Shown here: one piece after another, positions 13,678 through 28,600 of the stretch
Layout of the letters: each line of letters opens with the position of its first letter
How positions within the stretch are numbered: the stretch's first letter is position 1
Assembly (NCBI RefSeq): GCF_032362555.1
Contig: NC_083513.1
Span: forward strand, 5,084,001-5,148,000
Length of the DNA stretch: 64,000 nt
Source: Amyelois transitella
Lineage: Eukaryota > Arthropoda > Insecta > Lepidoptera > Pyralidae
Reading direction: 5' to 3'
Notes under the pieces: model-generated
Told to the model about the DNA's origin: nothing
Database searches by the model: none
Seen by the model: only the letters and a program-made list of their open reading frames with translations
Program-made: the position numbers and the translations under genes

Positions 13678-16600
13678 TTAAAGGAATATTTCGTCTACGA
13701 GTTGTTTGTCGATGAGTCGGTGGGGTTTTGGCTTGGTCTGCTTCCTTCGCCGACGGTACAGCCTTGCGTTGAGCGGGTACAACGCCGGGGATAAGGCGCA
13801 TCGCACGTTGAACCACCAGTCACAAGATGCGACGCCTTGGGAGAACACCGTCCCATTTGGGCAGAGGAATGAAGCTTGCCGCCCGTCGATGTCGCAGTAA
13901 TGCCACGCTGGAAAATTAAAACAAGGATATTTTAATACCATGAATGATGACTAGCTATAATAGAAACATTGTGATACAGATACACATGTATTTTGTCTTT
14001 AAGTTCCGCATTTGTCTTGCACAGCAGGGAAACTGATTCTAGCACGGTAAAAAAAGTCAAAAGGTACATGCTTAAAGAAAGTTAGCAACTCTTCACTCTG
14101 AAAGTAAATCATTAAAGGAATCGCTTATAAATTTTATTTTAAACAGTCTTAGGACAGAACAATTTGCACTGTCTTTCGACTATGAGCTCTGTTTATTGTT
14201 ATTTATTCTATTGATTTTATTGTGTGTGTCTAACAAAGAAGTTGAAAAAGAAAACATTTCAATTTTAATACAAAATATTCCAAACGACATTTAATAGAAT
14301 GAGAAAATCAAACAACATCTACAATCTATAACCGGAGCTCACGTTTTACATAACATTTTACTGAAGCATCTTCCGGGTGACTTTTTGTTACAATTAGCTG
14401 ACCTCAGCTTCGTAAGGTCACAATGCTTAATCATCTTGACACTGCCAAGGTCTTACCACATGGCGGGTAGACTTAGACAATAGAACCATCATTTATAACA
14501 CCCACGAAGTAACGTAAGAATAGCTTCTTTTCGGCACAGCAATGTGTCATTATGGCCCACGCAAAACATGCATAAATTAGGTTAAATCACTTGTAAGTGT
14601 AACATCTAGACAGGCAATAAATATCAGGCAGTTTGGTATATCAGAGTCATGTATCAGATTATTTAAATGTTATTGCAATAAGTTGCAAATAAGTAATGTG
14701 TTATTGTCATATCTAGATCACTAAGCATCATATATATATTCATCGTATCAAGATTACAAAGATTGTTTATGAATTACTTTGTACTCTCTGCTTCTGTTGA
14801 AAAGATTGAAATAAATTCTAATTCTGAAATTTTCATTCATATTACACTACAGCAGAATATTGACAAGTTTATTTATTGCAAAAATATGTTTTATAAGCTG
14901 TCAAAATTCAAGAAACTTGCATCCAGCAGACATCTTTATAAAGTTTTGAAAAAACAGGTCTATTTTGTTGACTAAATATCACACAAACATTAAAATGTGT
15001 TTATCATAATGTTTTAGTTTGAAATTGTTCATCATGTTTTAAGACATTTGTCTGTATTGATGTATTGCCAAAGCAAACACATTTTGTAACGACTCCTAAT
15101 GTTTGCGTGTTCTCCGCCCACTTGAACAATATTTAAATTCTCAAATGTTGAAAAATTAATTTGAATCTACAAATGTTGCATTCATGTTTTAACACTCCAA
15201 ATTATTTTACATTTTTTATGAATCTCCCCGAAATAGGAGGTGATGTTTCTAATTCTGTTGCATTAGACATCTACATAATTGAAAATCGGTCCGTAATGTA
15301 TATGTTACATACATATAGTACTGATTGATGTAACAGAAAATGTTTTCGAATTACATATGGTTTTGAATATATGAAAAAGAGTAGTGTTTAAATAGTTACC
15401 TTGACAGCGCGTCTCCATATCAGCAAAGAATCCCGGGTAGGGTTGCTCGTCGCAGTAGAAGTTCGTGTACGGGACCGCGCCCAGCACGGGGTAGTCAGTG
15501 CCAGGCTTACCTGAAACACCAACGGTGGAAAGTAAGCAAAGATAAACAAATTTTTTTTTTGCTAAACATTTATTAATTAACATTAGGAATGAGGCTAGAG
15601 GAGATGTGCCCACCCCAGAATACCTTAGTTCCCATAATTATTTTTAATTTTAAAAACATAATCATCTGGTTTACAACCTAAAAAACTGTTCTAATATTCA
15701 TTAAATTCAAACGCGTTGATGTCTTTTGTACTACAATCTCTCGCGCATCGCATACATACATGACTCTATCAAAAGATCCATCCTTAATGATTACTAAAAA
15801 AAAATATTTATTATTAATACTGTGGTAAGTCTTTATAAAATGTGTGTAAAATATATAATTTGGTTGTCTTATAAAATTTTAGAGAAATTTAACTGGCCGA
15901 GATACACAAATAGCATAAGTTGGCTTGTCATAAAGGAACACATTTTCCCTTTTTTTTTCTAATAATCTTAGTAACTAGTAGTGATAATTATTATTTGACA
16001 AATTAACTGATTGTTGATTAGTGATAGTAGTTACGTTACACCGTAACGACGTATTGTATCAATTGTATCTTTGTACTTAATTCTCACGACAATTAATGAA
16101 GGCGATGAATAGCAGTGTTTGGTAACTAAAATTGATTTACAATAGCCATTAAATAACAAATTGTCAACAAAATGATTAATAAACCTTAGTATCATAAAAA
16201 AATCATGAATGTAATTGATATATTTATTTCTATTTAAGAAGTTCCAATAGATCTACAGTAGTCTATTCTTATCAGTCCACAACAAATTTAACTCTCAGCT
16301 AATTTATACCATCACTTCGACATTCTAATTAAACCTTGGAGTCAAAGTGATTCCAAATTATGGTTATCAAAACGATCGCGAAGTGAAATCCTTAAGAAAC
16401 CATCTACTGATTATAAGATAAGACACATTTAATGTTTGAACATAACTGATAGTTGCCAACTACAATATGATAAATGTTTGCAAACTTGTACTTGAAAACG
16501 CCCATCACATAAATACATTAATTAATTTTTATCTTGTCACTTAACATAATATCGATGTTAAGTAACTAATATATTTTCGTATTCTATAAAGGAGCTTATT

Positions 16601-19600
16601 ATGCGATCGTTTATGCCGGCAGTTACCGCGAGATAACGAAAGTTCGCTTGCCATAACTACTTTCACTGGGTCATAAGACGACCCTTACTATGGTTTCTCT
16701 CGATCAAACATTAAATAGATACAGTTTTATTGATGCAACCAACAATATGCGTATTTATCTCAGCCATGTCATACTCATCATATCCCATCTTGATTTTGAG
16801 TACAATTATACTAAATTAAAATTAATTTATATTAACATAAAATTGACAAATTAAATTAAAGCTGACCATGTAGGTAGTTCATCAAGAAAATGTTATATTC
16901 CACTTGTGGTTACTTTGAATTAACTATTATTAATAGCCATCGACCTACAAAACCGCACCAAAATACTTGTACTTATCACACAAATTACTTTATCCACACC
17001 AGATAACGTATTATGAACATACATTTGCATACTAAATATTAAGATAAAATGAAAAAGAGCTGTTTTTAAAAATAAATGGTCATGGGCTTCAATATTATTT
17101 ACAGCAAATAAACTGGAACACGTTGATTTAAATTTTTAATTATTTCTCTCTTCAAGGTTCATTGAAACTGCTAAGCCTTCGTGCCTAATCTTTGATTTGT
17201 GCAGATGGAGGACCATAAGAAAAAAACAAATATATTTTCTCCACAAGTTATTATATATAGGCAGTACTTACCTAAAGCTACATAAGAGCATTAGAAGCTA
17301 GTTATAAATATACAGGCGCATTTTAATTATAACCTACCGACGTTTAAATTATGATGCTTGTATCTCGGAAAATCGGCTTTCCTAAAAGTCAGGTAATTCA
17401 GGTCTTTGAAGTAGAATCGAGAACCACGCCTATCGTTCGTGGCTGGACCAATGCTGCGAGCAATGCAGTCACCTTTGGCCCTTATTAATTCCTAGATACT
17501 GCAATGTACCCCGCGATTGTGAACTGGCAGAATAATGGCCGCGCTGGTATTAGGTATAGAATTACGTAATCCCGATTAAATTTTTCGTGGCATCCATAAT
17601 TCATTACAACCGTAACAGTTGCTTTTCTTCTGAGTACTAGTTGAGGCATTTTACCACAAAATGCCTCATCGCTGGATAAATTATCATTCTGATTGCGATG
17701 ATATTTGTAAGCGAATTTAATATTAACTTTCCGAATTTCAGGCAATCTTTAATGATAATATTTGAATACTAGTAAAGAGGAATACTTTTGGCGACTAATT
17801 TTGTTGGGCTGGATTAAATTAAATATATCTTGCTCAGTGTTTCTCGTCTGATAGTTTTACCTGCTAGCTTTACAAAATCTCAGAAGTACTATTTAATATA
17901 ACATCGAAAACTTTTTTATTGGCCTTGAACAAAACAACTAATGGGATGATGTCAACCGAAAATCATTTTTTATATAAAATCACGCCTTTTTCCCGGAGGG
18001 GTAGGCAGAGACTACATCTTTCCACTTGCACTTAGATATTCATTCATTTTATAGCTTATCTACAGGGCATGAGTAATTGCCCTAATATTCTTGTATAACT
18101 GTCGCAATATGCGTTTATACGTTACTCGATGGGTTAAGGGAAGTGCTTCGATCAAACCTTACGTAACTTAGCAAAACTTACATAAACTCTCAATTAAACT
18201 AAATACATTGTATATTTTAAATGAATACCTAAGTAGCAGTTTACCCATTTACTTTTTGATTAAGTAAGAAGCAAATGCGAGCAATGCATAGTTCTATCTC
18301 AGCAGACCATCATTTCTTTCATCATATAAGAGATTCCATAGCAATAAAACAAATGCGATATGTACGTACATAATTCAATTAATCTTCAAATAATTCTTCA
18401 TCTTGGAGTTAATCTCGGATATGTCCTCTATCTATCTAATGATCACTATCCAGGAGTCCATAAATTATAAAATAGTGATTGACTTACGGATTTTTACTTC
18501 TTCTTTTTGGCTTTAGTCACTATGGAGAGGATGGTACCTGGGGAATGCGTTTGACCATAGACCCTGGATTGAGTGAGTCAGGTTTTTTACACGAAGCAAC
18601 TCCGATCTGACCTCCGTAACCTTTGCAGGTAAACCTAACCCTATCTATCATGGTTACATATTCAGTTACCTGAATGTGTAGGTTTCCTCACGATGTTTTC
18701 CCTTACGTAAGGGATTCCGTTAGTATTCAAACTAACGTACATAATTTCGCAAATAGTCATTGGTACATGTTTGAAGTTATGTAGGTACATGGCCGAAGTG
18801 GGATTCGAACCTGAGCCGTTTTTACCGGGCACCTTACCGCTTCGATCACCGACGCTCTTACGGATTTTTACTATGTAGGATTATCAGTGCCAGAACATTC
18901 AACTTTGTTTAAATAATAAGCTTACATAACAAAGGCCTTGACCATTATGATCATATAAAGAAATGTAAACAGCAATCGTTCAGGAAATATTTACTATGCT
19001 CTAGTCGAATATCAGAGATGACTTTTGATAGAAGTGTGAATTGAAAAACTACCTATAAAAATTTAAGGTCATAAGGAATGTCGATAAGGTCAGTATATAT
19101 TGACATAATAATTTGAACACAACCGATATTTATACTACCTTATTCATCTTTTAGACCGGCAATGAGAAACCTAAAGAATATATTATAATATATTTAAGTC
19201 TATTTCCCTATTCAAGGACGCTACATTTAAAATAAAAATGATATAACTGAGTGAGTCTTGTTTAAAACAGGATTGTGTTTATTACGCGGTTATAGTACTT
19301 CGAAAAACTATAATACTCGTAATAAACGATAAAACTGCGGCAATTAAATTATTCTTCTTAGACGTACGAATACCTAGGTACCATATGTATATTCTTCACG
19401 CCAGTTGCGGGCTCCAAGGGCATCGGTTACTTATGAAACGATGCAAACTGTGATTATTAACTATTGCCCTCTGTTCATTAGCATCACAATGTCTTCATAC
19501 GGCGCACAACTCTAATGTAAGTACCTAGGGTTGCCAGGCGTCCGTGTATAGCTGGGCAGTCATGTTTTTTGATTGCCTGTGCGGTAAATATCTAAAGTGT

Positions 19601-22600
19601 CCGGCCTGTCCGGCTTTTTATATTCCGAATCGAAAACTCACGAGAGACACTCTTATAATGCCAATAAATAATGCTTTTAACAGTTATATAAGAAGAATTT
19701 AATGTAGGTAACAGGCGACCAAAAAAGAAGGTCATTCCGTCGACCGGCCTTTTTATCCCAAAATTGGACAAAAAAGGTAGTTCTGTCCGCCTATTACATA
19801 TGGCGGCATGGCAACCCTAAACGTAAGTAAGCAACAATTTTTAGATAAGCAATTTTCACCTTTACTACGTATTAGTCTTCTAAAGATATTCCTACAGTTA
19901 ACTAGTAACGATATTGTTGGTTATATTATTCGACTTAATTCATCCGCCTATTCATAAAAGTTTTGATATCATCCATCACACAATTTATTAATACTGTTTA
20001 GTAAGAGTCGATTATCTTCTTCCTTAATCTAAGTTAAGCTATTTAAAAGCACAAGATAGTAGAATTGATCTTGTATCTTGCGAAGATACGACATTAGAAG
20101 GTCGTATTAGGAAATTCAAGCAGCTCTCAAAATGATTAAATGCTTAAACTAACATGGTCACTATCGAATAACATAATCATCATTATGTGTACTTATATTA
20201 TAAAGCTGAAGATTTTGTTTATTTGTTAGTTTGAACGCGCTAATCTCAGGAACAACTGGATCGAATTAAAAAATTCTTTTTTTAGTTAAAATACCATTTA
20301 TCGAGGAAGGCTTTAGGATATATATCATCACGCTGCAATTATTAGGAGCGAAGAAATAATGGAGAATGTGAAAAAAATCGGGGAAAATTATTCATCCTTG
20401 AAGGCTTCAATGATGCCCAAAATGACTATTCCACACGGACGAAGTCGCGGGCACAGGTAGTACTTAATATATACACGTTATATTTGTTTTTCTGAGAAGG
20501 GAACTTCTTTATTTAGATCAATAATTAACTATATCTTTATGTGTACATTAATGTATATCTTCGCCAAACCGGATTTTCTGGTATTTCATCTTATGCATAT
20601 TTCACGATTTTATTTAGCAGTGACCTCAGATCCACGATTATATAAAACCGGTGGAAAATTTGCATCATAGGATTAGTAGATCTTTATAACATCAATTCAA
20701 GAAAATATAATAAATATCAATACTTATCCCCCAATAAATTTCGAGGGCAATCACGAATATCCAATAGGTATAACTTACATTATCTCACGCTTAACAAAAA
20801 TTGATCATGAAAATAGTAATGATCAGGATACAAATACAACGCTGTCAGACAAGCATGAAAAGAATCGAGCCGAGCAGTGAATAAAACTTGGAAATCATTC
20901 AAAAGCCCTGTCGTCCAAACACGAAAGTGCACAATGGTTGGTCGACGAATTGAATGAACATAACGCCATATTTATTAATAATAGTACGTATGACATGTAT
21001 AGCCCACAAGTGGCGCAACGGCAAAGCCTGTGCTGTGGCGCAAGCGCAGTGGGTCTGCGAGCCGGCCGCTACGCTAAATAGGGACTACAAATATTTTCGA
21101 AACACCATAGGATTCCATTTCTGAGCCTAATTGGGTAAAAAAACGCTATAAGCAAAACGAAACATGCAATTCGGCCCAGCCTTTAACGTTGTAAGTATAT
21201 TGAAACGACAACTTAATAGCCCGTCATATTAATAATTAATTATTGTGAAGTGAGTAAACCACGGATAAAATAACTAAAGACTTGTCAGATTGTTTTGATT
21301 TATTGATATATGTAAGAGGAGTTTACTCTTTTCTTTCTGCATTGTACGTTATGATCGTAAGGCTGAAAGAGATGACTTTTAGTTTCGAGTGTAGTTGAGA
21401 TTACCTAATACTTTTGTTACCTATTATGAAATATATGTATACTTATTATGAAAAAAATAAATGGAAAAGAATAAAAAAAATGTATTTAATTTCAGCAACA
21501 AAATTTAATTTCAGTTCAACTTAAAATAACTGAGCTAAGGAAGGAAGGAGTTTTGTTATTGTCGTGCTAAATCCTCATTTAGCGGCTAGTAGCCTTGTTC
21601 AATAATAATGATTGTATGCACATTTCGCAATGTCAAATTATCGTCGGGGGAATTCACAAGCAAATGTAAATTAATGCTAAAGGCAATAATGTGAAATCAT
21701 AACAATATGCGATCGCGTCGTTTTATATGCAACGAATGCATTATGTTGTAATGTATGATATTCCTTTGAATTGAATCAGTAGAATCTACTTAAGTTTTAT
21801 TACTACATACTCGTAATGAAGAAAAAAAGAAGTTTATTCACACTACAAATCAATCAGTTTTTTAAACATTTAAACGTAAAGTGATTGAATTTAGTTCAAA
21901 AATGAGTTAGGTATTAATTAACAACCACACCCCTAATTGTTATTTAAGATACGTGTTCTTCATATTTCTCCAAAATGCAATAAACGAAAAGTACAAGTTT
22001 TCCTCGTGGACCAATACTAATTGTTTACAAGATGTAAATTGAAACTTCAACTTAGCGAACGCTTTAGGCCTATTAAAACGGTTATAAAGTTAGTTACCTA
22101 GTTTTATTTGATTTATAATTTGAGATGGTTTTGAATACATAATTGGCCCACCCCAAGTAAAATGACCAGAAACCAAGAAAGGAATATACGTAATAATTCT
22201 CCCTAACACCGAGTCTTTATGTACGATCGCGTTCATATCTGCAGTCATAGTTTTAAAATTCTTACGGGTTAAAATAGCGTGCACTGTGGTTCCACTAGAT
22301 ACACACACACATGCATATTTAAAAAGAATAAATATTCCTTCAAATGAATACGGTCTTTAATACCAATGATTACCAAGTAAAACAGTTTATTATTCTATGA
22401 CATATAACATAACAAAACAGAAAGAGAGGGTAATCAACGATGTCCGAACTGGGCCCGATAATTGTCGATCGAGATATCGTCGTCTCTCATTATTTGCATA
22501 AGATTTGCCTATAGAGGGAAGCCTGCGACTGCCAGACTTATATCATTTCAATAAAGTTGAAAGTTTGTCTGCACACGACCCTAACATAGGTAGTGGTTCC

Positions 22601-25600
22601 TTTGAAAGTTATTGGGTAGCAATTTTATTACTTCGTTTGTGCAAGTGAGATCAAAGATATATTAGATAATCTCGCTTGCTCACACTCGCTTGTTCTAGTT
22701 ACTAGCGGATTCCGAAGTTATTCAAGGAATTTCTGTCTATTAAAAAAAAAATATATTGTTACTGACAATTTTTAATGTTTCAAGGTGCCATTTGAACTAA
22801 GTAACTAACTGACTAACTAACTAACTGATATCTAAGAATTACGATACCCGTGTCTTCAAACACGGAAATCAGCAAGAAATATTAAACAAGAGGGAGCAAA
22901 ATAAAACATTCAATAATTAAAATTAGTAAATTTTATTGAAACAGTTTACCTATAGTTTTGTTTACATATTGATGTATTGATGATTATATAAAGGTATACA
23001 TACAGCATATTACACTAATTTACCTATCTCCTGTTATTAAGGTTACAGCTTAATTATTCGTTTTCATAAAGAAAAGATATTGAAGCTGTCCTTAAAATAC
23101 TATCTAAGTAGTAGTTTTAATATAAACTGGCAGAACCTTTCACGCACTACCTATATGGACTCGATACACAGGGTAGTTGTCTTGCACAAATGATATTGCA
23201 TATCATCAATCGGATAAATACACCGCACAGTTGGTAACATGGTTTCTTCCAGCACTTGCACATAATGAGCAGCTGTAGCGCGTCCTGCTATCCACATCTG
23301 TTCTCCAGGTCCAGCAGCACTCATCCAGCCCCACATATTTACAGATATGCGTCCAGACTCCATATTTGGCACAATATTTTTTCTTCATACCGAGTTGCAT
23401 TTCTTCGCCATAAATGAAGCCTACCGTGTTGCGATGACGTAAATGAACTTTTTGTCCGTAAATATCGCCGTGTTCCAGTCAAAATCCAAATACTGCCGAG
23501 CAAATTCTAAATGTTTTTGCTTATTTATTTCGGATAAATACGGCTTTCTTGCTGGCTGTCTGTGGAATAGTCCCTCACGATGCAAACTCGACGAACAGTA
23601 ACCACTGATGTGTCGAACTGTTCCGCAAATGTTCTGGTCGGTATGAAGCCATTATTTTCGTACTGTTCCACCATGGATCTCCGCTGTGTGGCGTGACGCT
23701 GTGTTGATTATTAGCGGACGACGGTCGCTGAGCGGTCGACTTTTTATACTACCCTCTTCTTGATGGCCCGTTACCCAACGCTTAACCGCTTGTTGTTTAT
23801 TGTGTTATTTGTGTGAATGTGTGAGTGACAGCGGTGACTGCAAGCTATAAAGTTTTGCGAACTATGACTGCAATTATGAACGCGACCGTACATACATACG
23901 CAGCACATTACATAATGAAAAGAAACATGTATATGTTTACTTGACCAGCTGGTTTGATGGTCTAGTGGTAACCTGTTAAACCAGCTCCAAATAAAAGGAA
24001 GATACGAAGTAGGTACACTTGGCAAAACGTGGCCTTTGCAAATTCTAGAAATTTTTAATCACTTGTTTTAAAATTTAAACATAAAAAGTTCCAGAATGCT
24101 AACATTCAACTGAATCAATTCTGCTCTATATCTGCTGACCCCCAAAAATAATAAACCATCATACAATGATCAACTATAATTATTTAAATGCTTAAAAAAT
24201 TGATTTACTGGATTTTTAACACTTAATTTCATGACCTTCTTAAAGTAATAACAATATTGTAAAATCAATTATCGCAGTAAGAATTAATAAGAGTGATCGC
24301 CAATGAAACATTTAAGTACTTCTAGCGTTTATGTATAATATATCTGACGGATATCACATCGATGTTTGACCTTTGATGCTGTTCTTTTTATTTTTCTGTT
24401 TGAAAAATATACTTGATATATAATTTTGAATTAATTTATAATTTATTTTAATATAATTTTATCATGAATACACATGAATATTTATATTTCATAAAATTAC
24501 ATAAAAAGATACAATAAAATACAATTAATCAATTGATTTATTGTTAAATTGACAAACTTTCTTACGCTGACAGTCAACGAGTACTTATAGGATTAAGATA
24601 TATACATATATGATTATGCTTTCGCGCCTGAGGATGAGGCCTTAATCCTATAAGTACTCTATGACTGTCGGCGTAAGAAAGTTTGTCAATTTAACAATAA
24701 ATCAATTGATCAATTATATTTTATTAATCACTACATAGTATAAAACAAAGTCGCTATTTTAGTCTGTTTGTCTGTATGCTTAAATCTTTAAAATTACGCA
24801 ACGGATTTTGATGCGGTTTTTTGTAACAGGTAGAGTGATTCAAGAGGAAGGTTTTTATGTATAATAACATTTATAATTTTGCACCCGTGCGAAGCCGGGG
24901 CGGGTCGCTAGTTATATATATAATAGACACAATCTAGCACTAAATACGAATGTAACCCCTATTGATATTTTTATTCAAGTCCTACACATGACTGCCTTCA
25001 TGTCGACCTCAGCTCGAGTGCATAATGTCACGGCGATTTGCACGAATGGACACAGTATTCGGCATAAGAAATAACGCGAATTCCTCACATACAAACAACA
25101 AATTGCAGTATTTTACACCTAACTAAGCTAAGATAAGAATACTATAAAAGAAAATAGCTATGTTAAATACCTGATTTTAGTAAGTTAAAGTACCTACGTC
25201 ATAATATTGTAAATATATAAGTCTCGAATTTACTTTGGGGTGGTGGCTCTATAGATATATGATAGAATGCAAATGAACATTCAAAATAAAAACAAGCAGA
25301 TTAGCTTTTACGCTAGTGTACATGTAACACTATCGTAATAGGAACCTTCATATTCGCACTTCAAATTACAACAAAAGCAAAGGGAATCTTAACCAAATTA
25401 GGTTTGGCCCAATGTACGAAGCTTAAGATACATATTAAACTCAGTACCTACATATAGTTTGAAAGGAAAAATGTGTTTTCTTAACTTATCTCCGACATAA
25501 GAGTCCAGTCAATCTCTATAATTCTCTCAGTTCAAAATGTTATTTATCTTATCTCTCATCACAGGGCATTCCGAACTGCATTTTCGACTTGTTTTCAAAT

Positions 25601-28600
25601 TTCCACGAATGACATATGCTATTAATCTTTCATCGTTTTGTAAGCATGTAATGTGTATTTATGTTAATAATTCGTTACGACCTCAGGAGCCCGGTTACTG
25701 GGTGTGGTGCCCAAAGTGTACCGCGATAGTAACACGGCCTCGCTCACAATGCTCGATTGTTAGCACAATTAAGATCTAACTTATGTTTAAGACAAAGCCT
25801 TGAGAAATCACTTTCGGTACCATTAATCGCCTTGACGGTACCAATATGGAGTCTCAATTAAAATTTTACTGGTTATTTTAATTTAAGGATGACTCTTTTA
25901 GATATGTTTTCGTTTTTTGAGATACTTTTATGTGGAAGTATATAATACACATAGTATACAAATAAGAACAAAACGGATAACTTAACTTTATAATATCGTT
26001 TAAATGAGTTCCAGTTGCGTGAAACCTTCTTCTTTAAACAACTTCGCAGCGTGTGATTTTTGTGTGTTGGCAACAATCATAAATCAAAATAAAACAATAT
26101 TATTCTAAATAACTAATCGAGTATCAGATTAAATTGCGCCACATGCAAGTATAAAAATACGTATCAAAGATATAATGTAGCCACATCAACTAGTTCTCTT
26201 ACGGTATATGGTGCATGCTGTGCGATTAAATTACACAACATGATTTTATGCCATATGAGTGGTGTGCCACAGTCTATAGCCCTATATTCTATAAATATAA
26301 AAAATATAAAAATCTAAAAATATATTAAGAGGAAACTGATTGACTGACTGACATATCAACATACAACCCTAACCGCTGGGTATACCTATAGAGATTTAAA
26401 ATCTAGATTCTCTATATGTGACTTAAAATCGACTATAATTTTTTACTCTTTATTCCCCGTTATTCGAAAGCCATCTCATTAGGATTTTAACAAGATTGCA
26501 GTTGTTATAGACCATACAACATCCTTGAAGGATGACGTTCCCTTGCACGATGAACGTGCGTAAAAATACAAACATCGCGAGTGAGTCATGACTAGTGAAC
26601 CTGGGTAACCAGCCTCCGACTCTGAATTATCGGTTACTCGATACATTGATTAAAATTATCTCTCACGAGACTCACGACCACGACTATAGAGGGTACAGTC
26701 GAATTCGTGATTACAATTGTAGGTTATGAATTAAAAGTGCTTGGGTGCTAGTGATTGATCATTTTATGATCGCGTTAATACAGATAATCCGGCTATACAC
26801 CATTCTCCTAGCGTTGGTCGGAAGATTTTAAAACATGAAATATTTTAGAGATGGAAAATTATTTAATTAAACGTGGGTTCCATTAGATATTCTTTCTTAA
26901 GTCCAATACTGAGCGCTTAAAGTTAGAAAATACCCATGGGAGGACGGTGCATAGGTATCATTATTATACATATTTTGGTGTATTTTAAAACAAAGCCTAT
27001 CCCTTAGTCGCCTTTTACGACATCCATGGGAAAGAGATGGAGTGGTCCTATTCTTTTTTGTATTGGTGCCGGGAACCACACACCAAACGGCACATTCATT
27101 CATCGTCACAAAAAGGGATAGGCTTAAAAACTTGGATTTCTTCTTTTAGGCGATGGGCTAGCAACCTGTCACTATTTGAATCTCAATTCTATCATTAAGC
27201 CAAATAGCTGAATGTGGCCATTCAGTCTTTTCAAGACTGTTGGCTCTGTCTACCCCGCAAGGGATATAGACGTGACTATGTATGTATGTATGTATGTTTA
27301 AAACAAAATTAGTAACTCAACCATCAATACCTAATTTTAATGCCAGTTATTTATTTATAAAATCATCCGCGCTTACTAGGTATAGGTACATTCAAATGAA
27401 AAAAGTAAAAACGTTTTCCTAATCTACAATTCAAAGGGCAAGTCAGTATCATATCAATATATTCTTATTCAGTTGATACGAATAATTGAACACATTGTAT
27501 TTGTATGTCGAAACTGTTATTATATATGAGTTTGTAATTACAATATTTTAAAGTAGTTTGTGCCTACATATATTTAATCTACTCTTAAGTAACAATGCCG
27601 AAAATATAATAAACATAAACAACGTAGGAAAAAGGTGCAAGCGGTCCTATCGCAACTTCTTTCTACCAGTAGAAGAACAAAAATTTATAGGAAATTAACA
27701 ATGTTATGAAAATAAATACAGCATATAAACGACAGTGATTATAAAATAAATGCTGAGTGCACAATATAACTGACTAGTATTTTAATTTAAAAAAAACTCA
27801 TCTTGTAAGATGGTAAACAAAGAAAAATTGCTTTATAATGAGCCGAGGCCGCAGCCCATCTGCCTGCTTTAATAACGTCCGCAAAATGCTTTGTGGTTTT
27901 GCGATCTTTGTAATATCGTCTATGTTTTATGAAAATATCAATTTAACTAAAAGAATTTCAAGGTTAAAAAACATAAACCAACATACATATATATGTACAT
28001 ATAATCACATCTATATCCCTTGCGGGGTAAACAGAGCGAACAGTCTTAAAAAGACTGATAGGCCAAGATCAGCTGTTTGGCTTAATGATAGAATTGAGAT
28101 TCAAATAGTGTCAGGTTGCTAGCCTGTCACCTAAAAGAAGAATCCTAAGTTTATAAGATACTCGCCTTTTACGACATCCACGGGGAAAAAGATGGAGTGG
28201 TCCTATTCTTTTTTCTATTGGTGCCGGGAACCACACGGCAAATACTTCTTCCTTTTAGCGTTAGTACTGGTAACATTCTGACCTCTTTGTAGATAAGCCC
28301 AGGATGAGATTTTTTTACCATGCCATGACCTGAATTGGGTATGTCAGGTTTTACCCATATTATGTTCTTAATATATAAAAGAGTATATAGTTCATAACAT
28401 ATATATATGAATGTGGATGAAGCAAAGAAAGTATGCAGGGATCGTGGCAAGTGGAAAGAGGTAGTCTCTGCCTACCCCTCCGGGAAAGAGGCGTGAGTTT
28501 ATGTATGTATCATCACTACATAGTATAAAACAAAGTCGCCCATTTTGTCTGTAGTCCCTTCGTATGCATAAAACTTTAAAACTACGCAACGGATTTTGAT

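Noticed and set aside
22090-22308. 72-codon minus-strand frame
   Set aside because: Part of its text (TATGAACGCGATCGTACATA) recurs in reverse at about 23870-23895, so it is more likely repeat than gene.
23950-23990. tRNA-like A-box text (TGGTTTGATGGTCTAGTGG)
   Set aside because: No matching B box or cloverleaf follows; a SINE head fragment at most.
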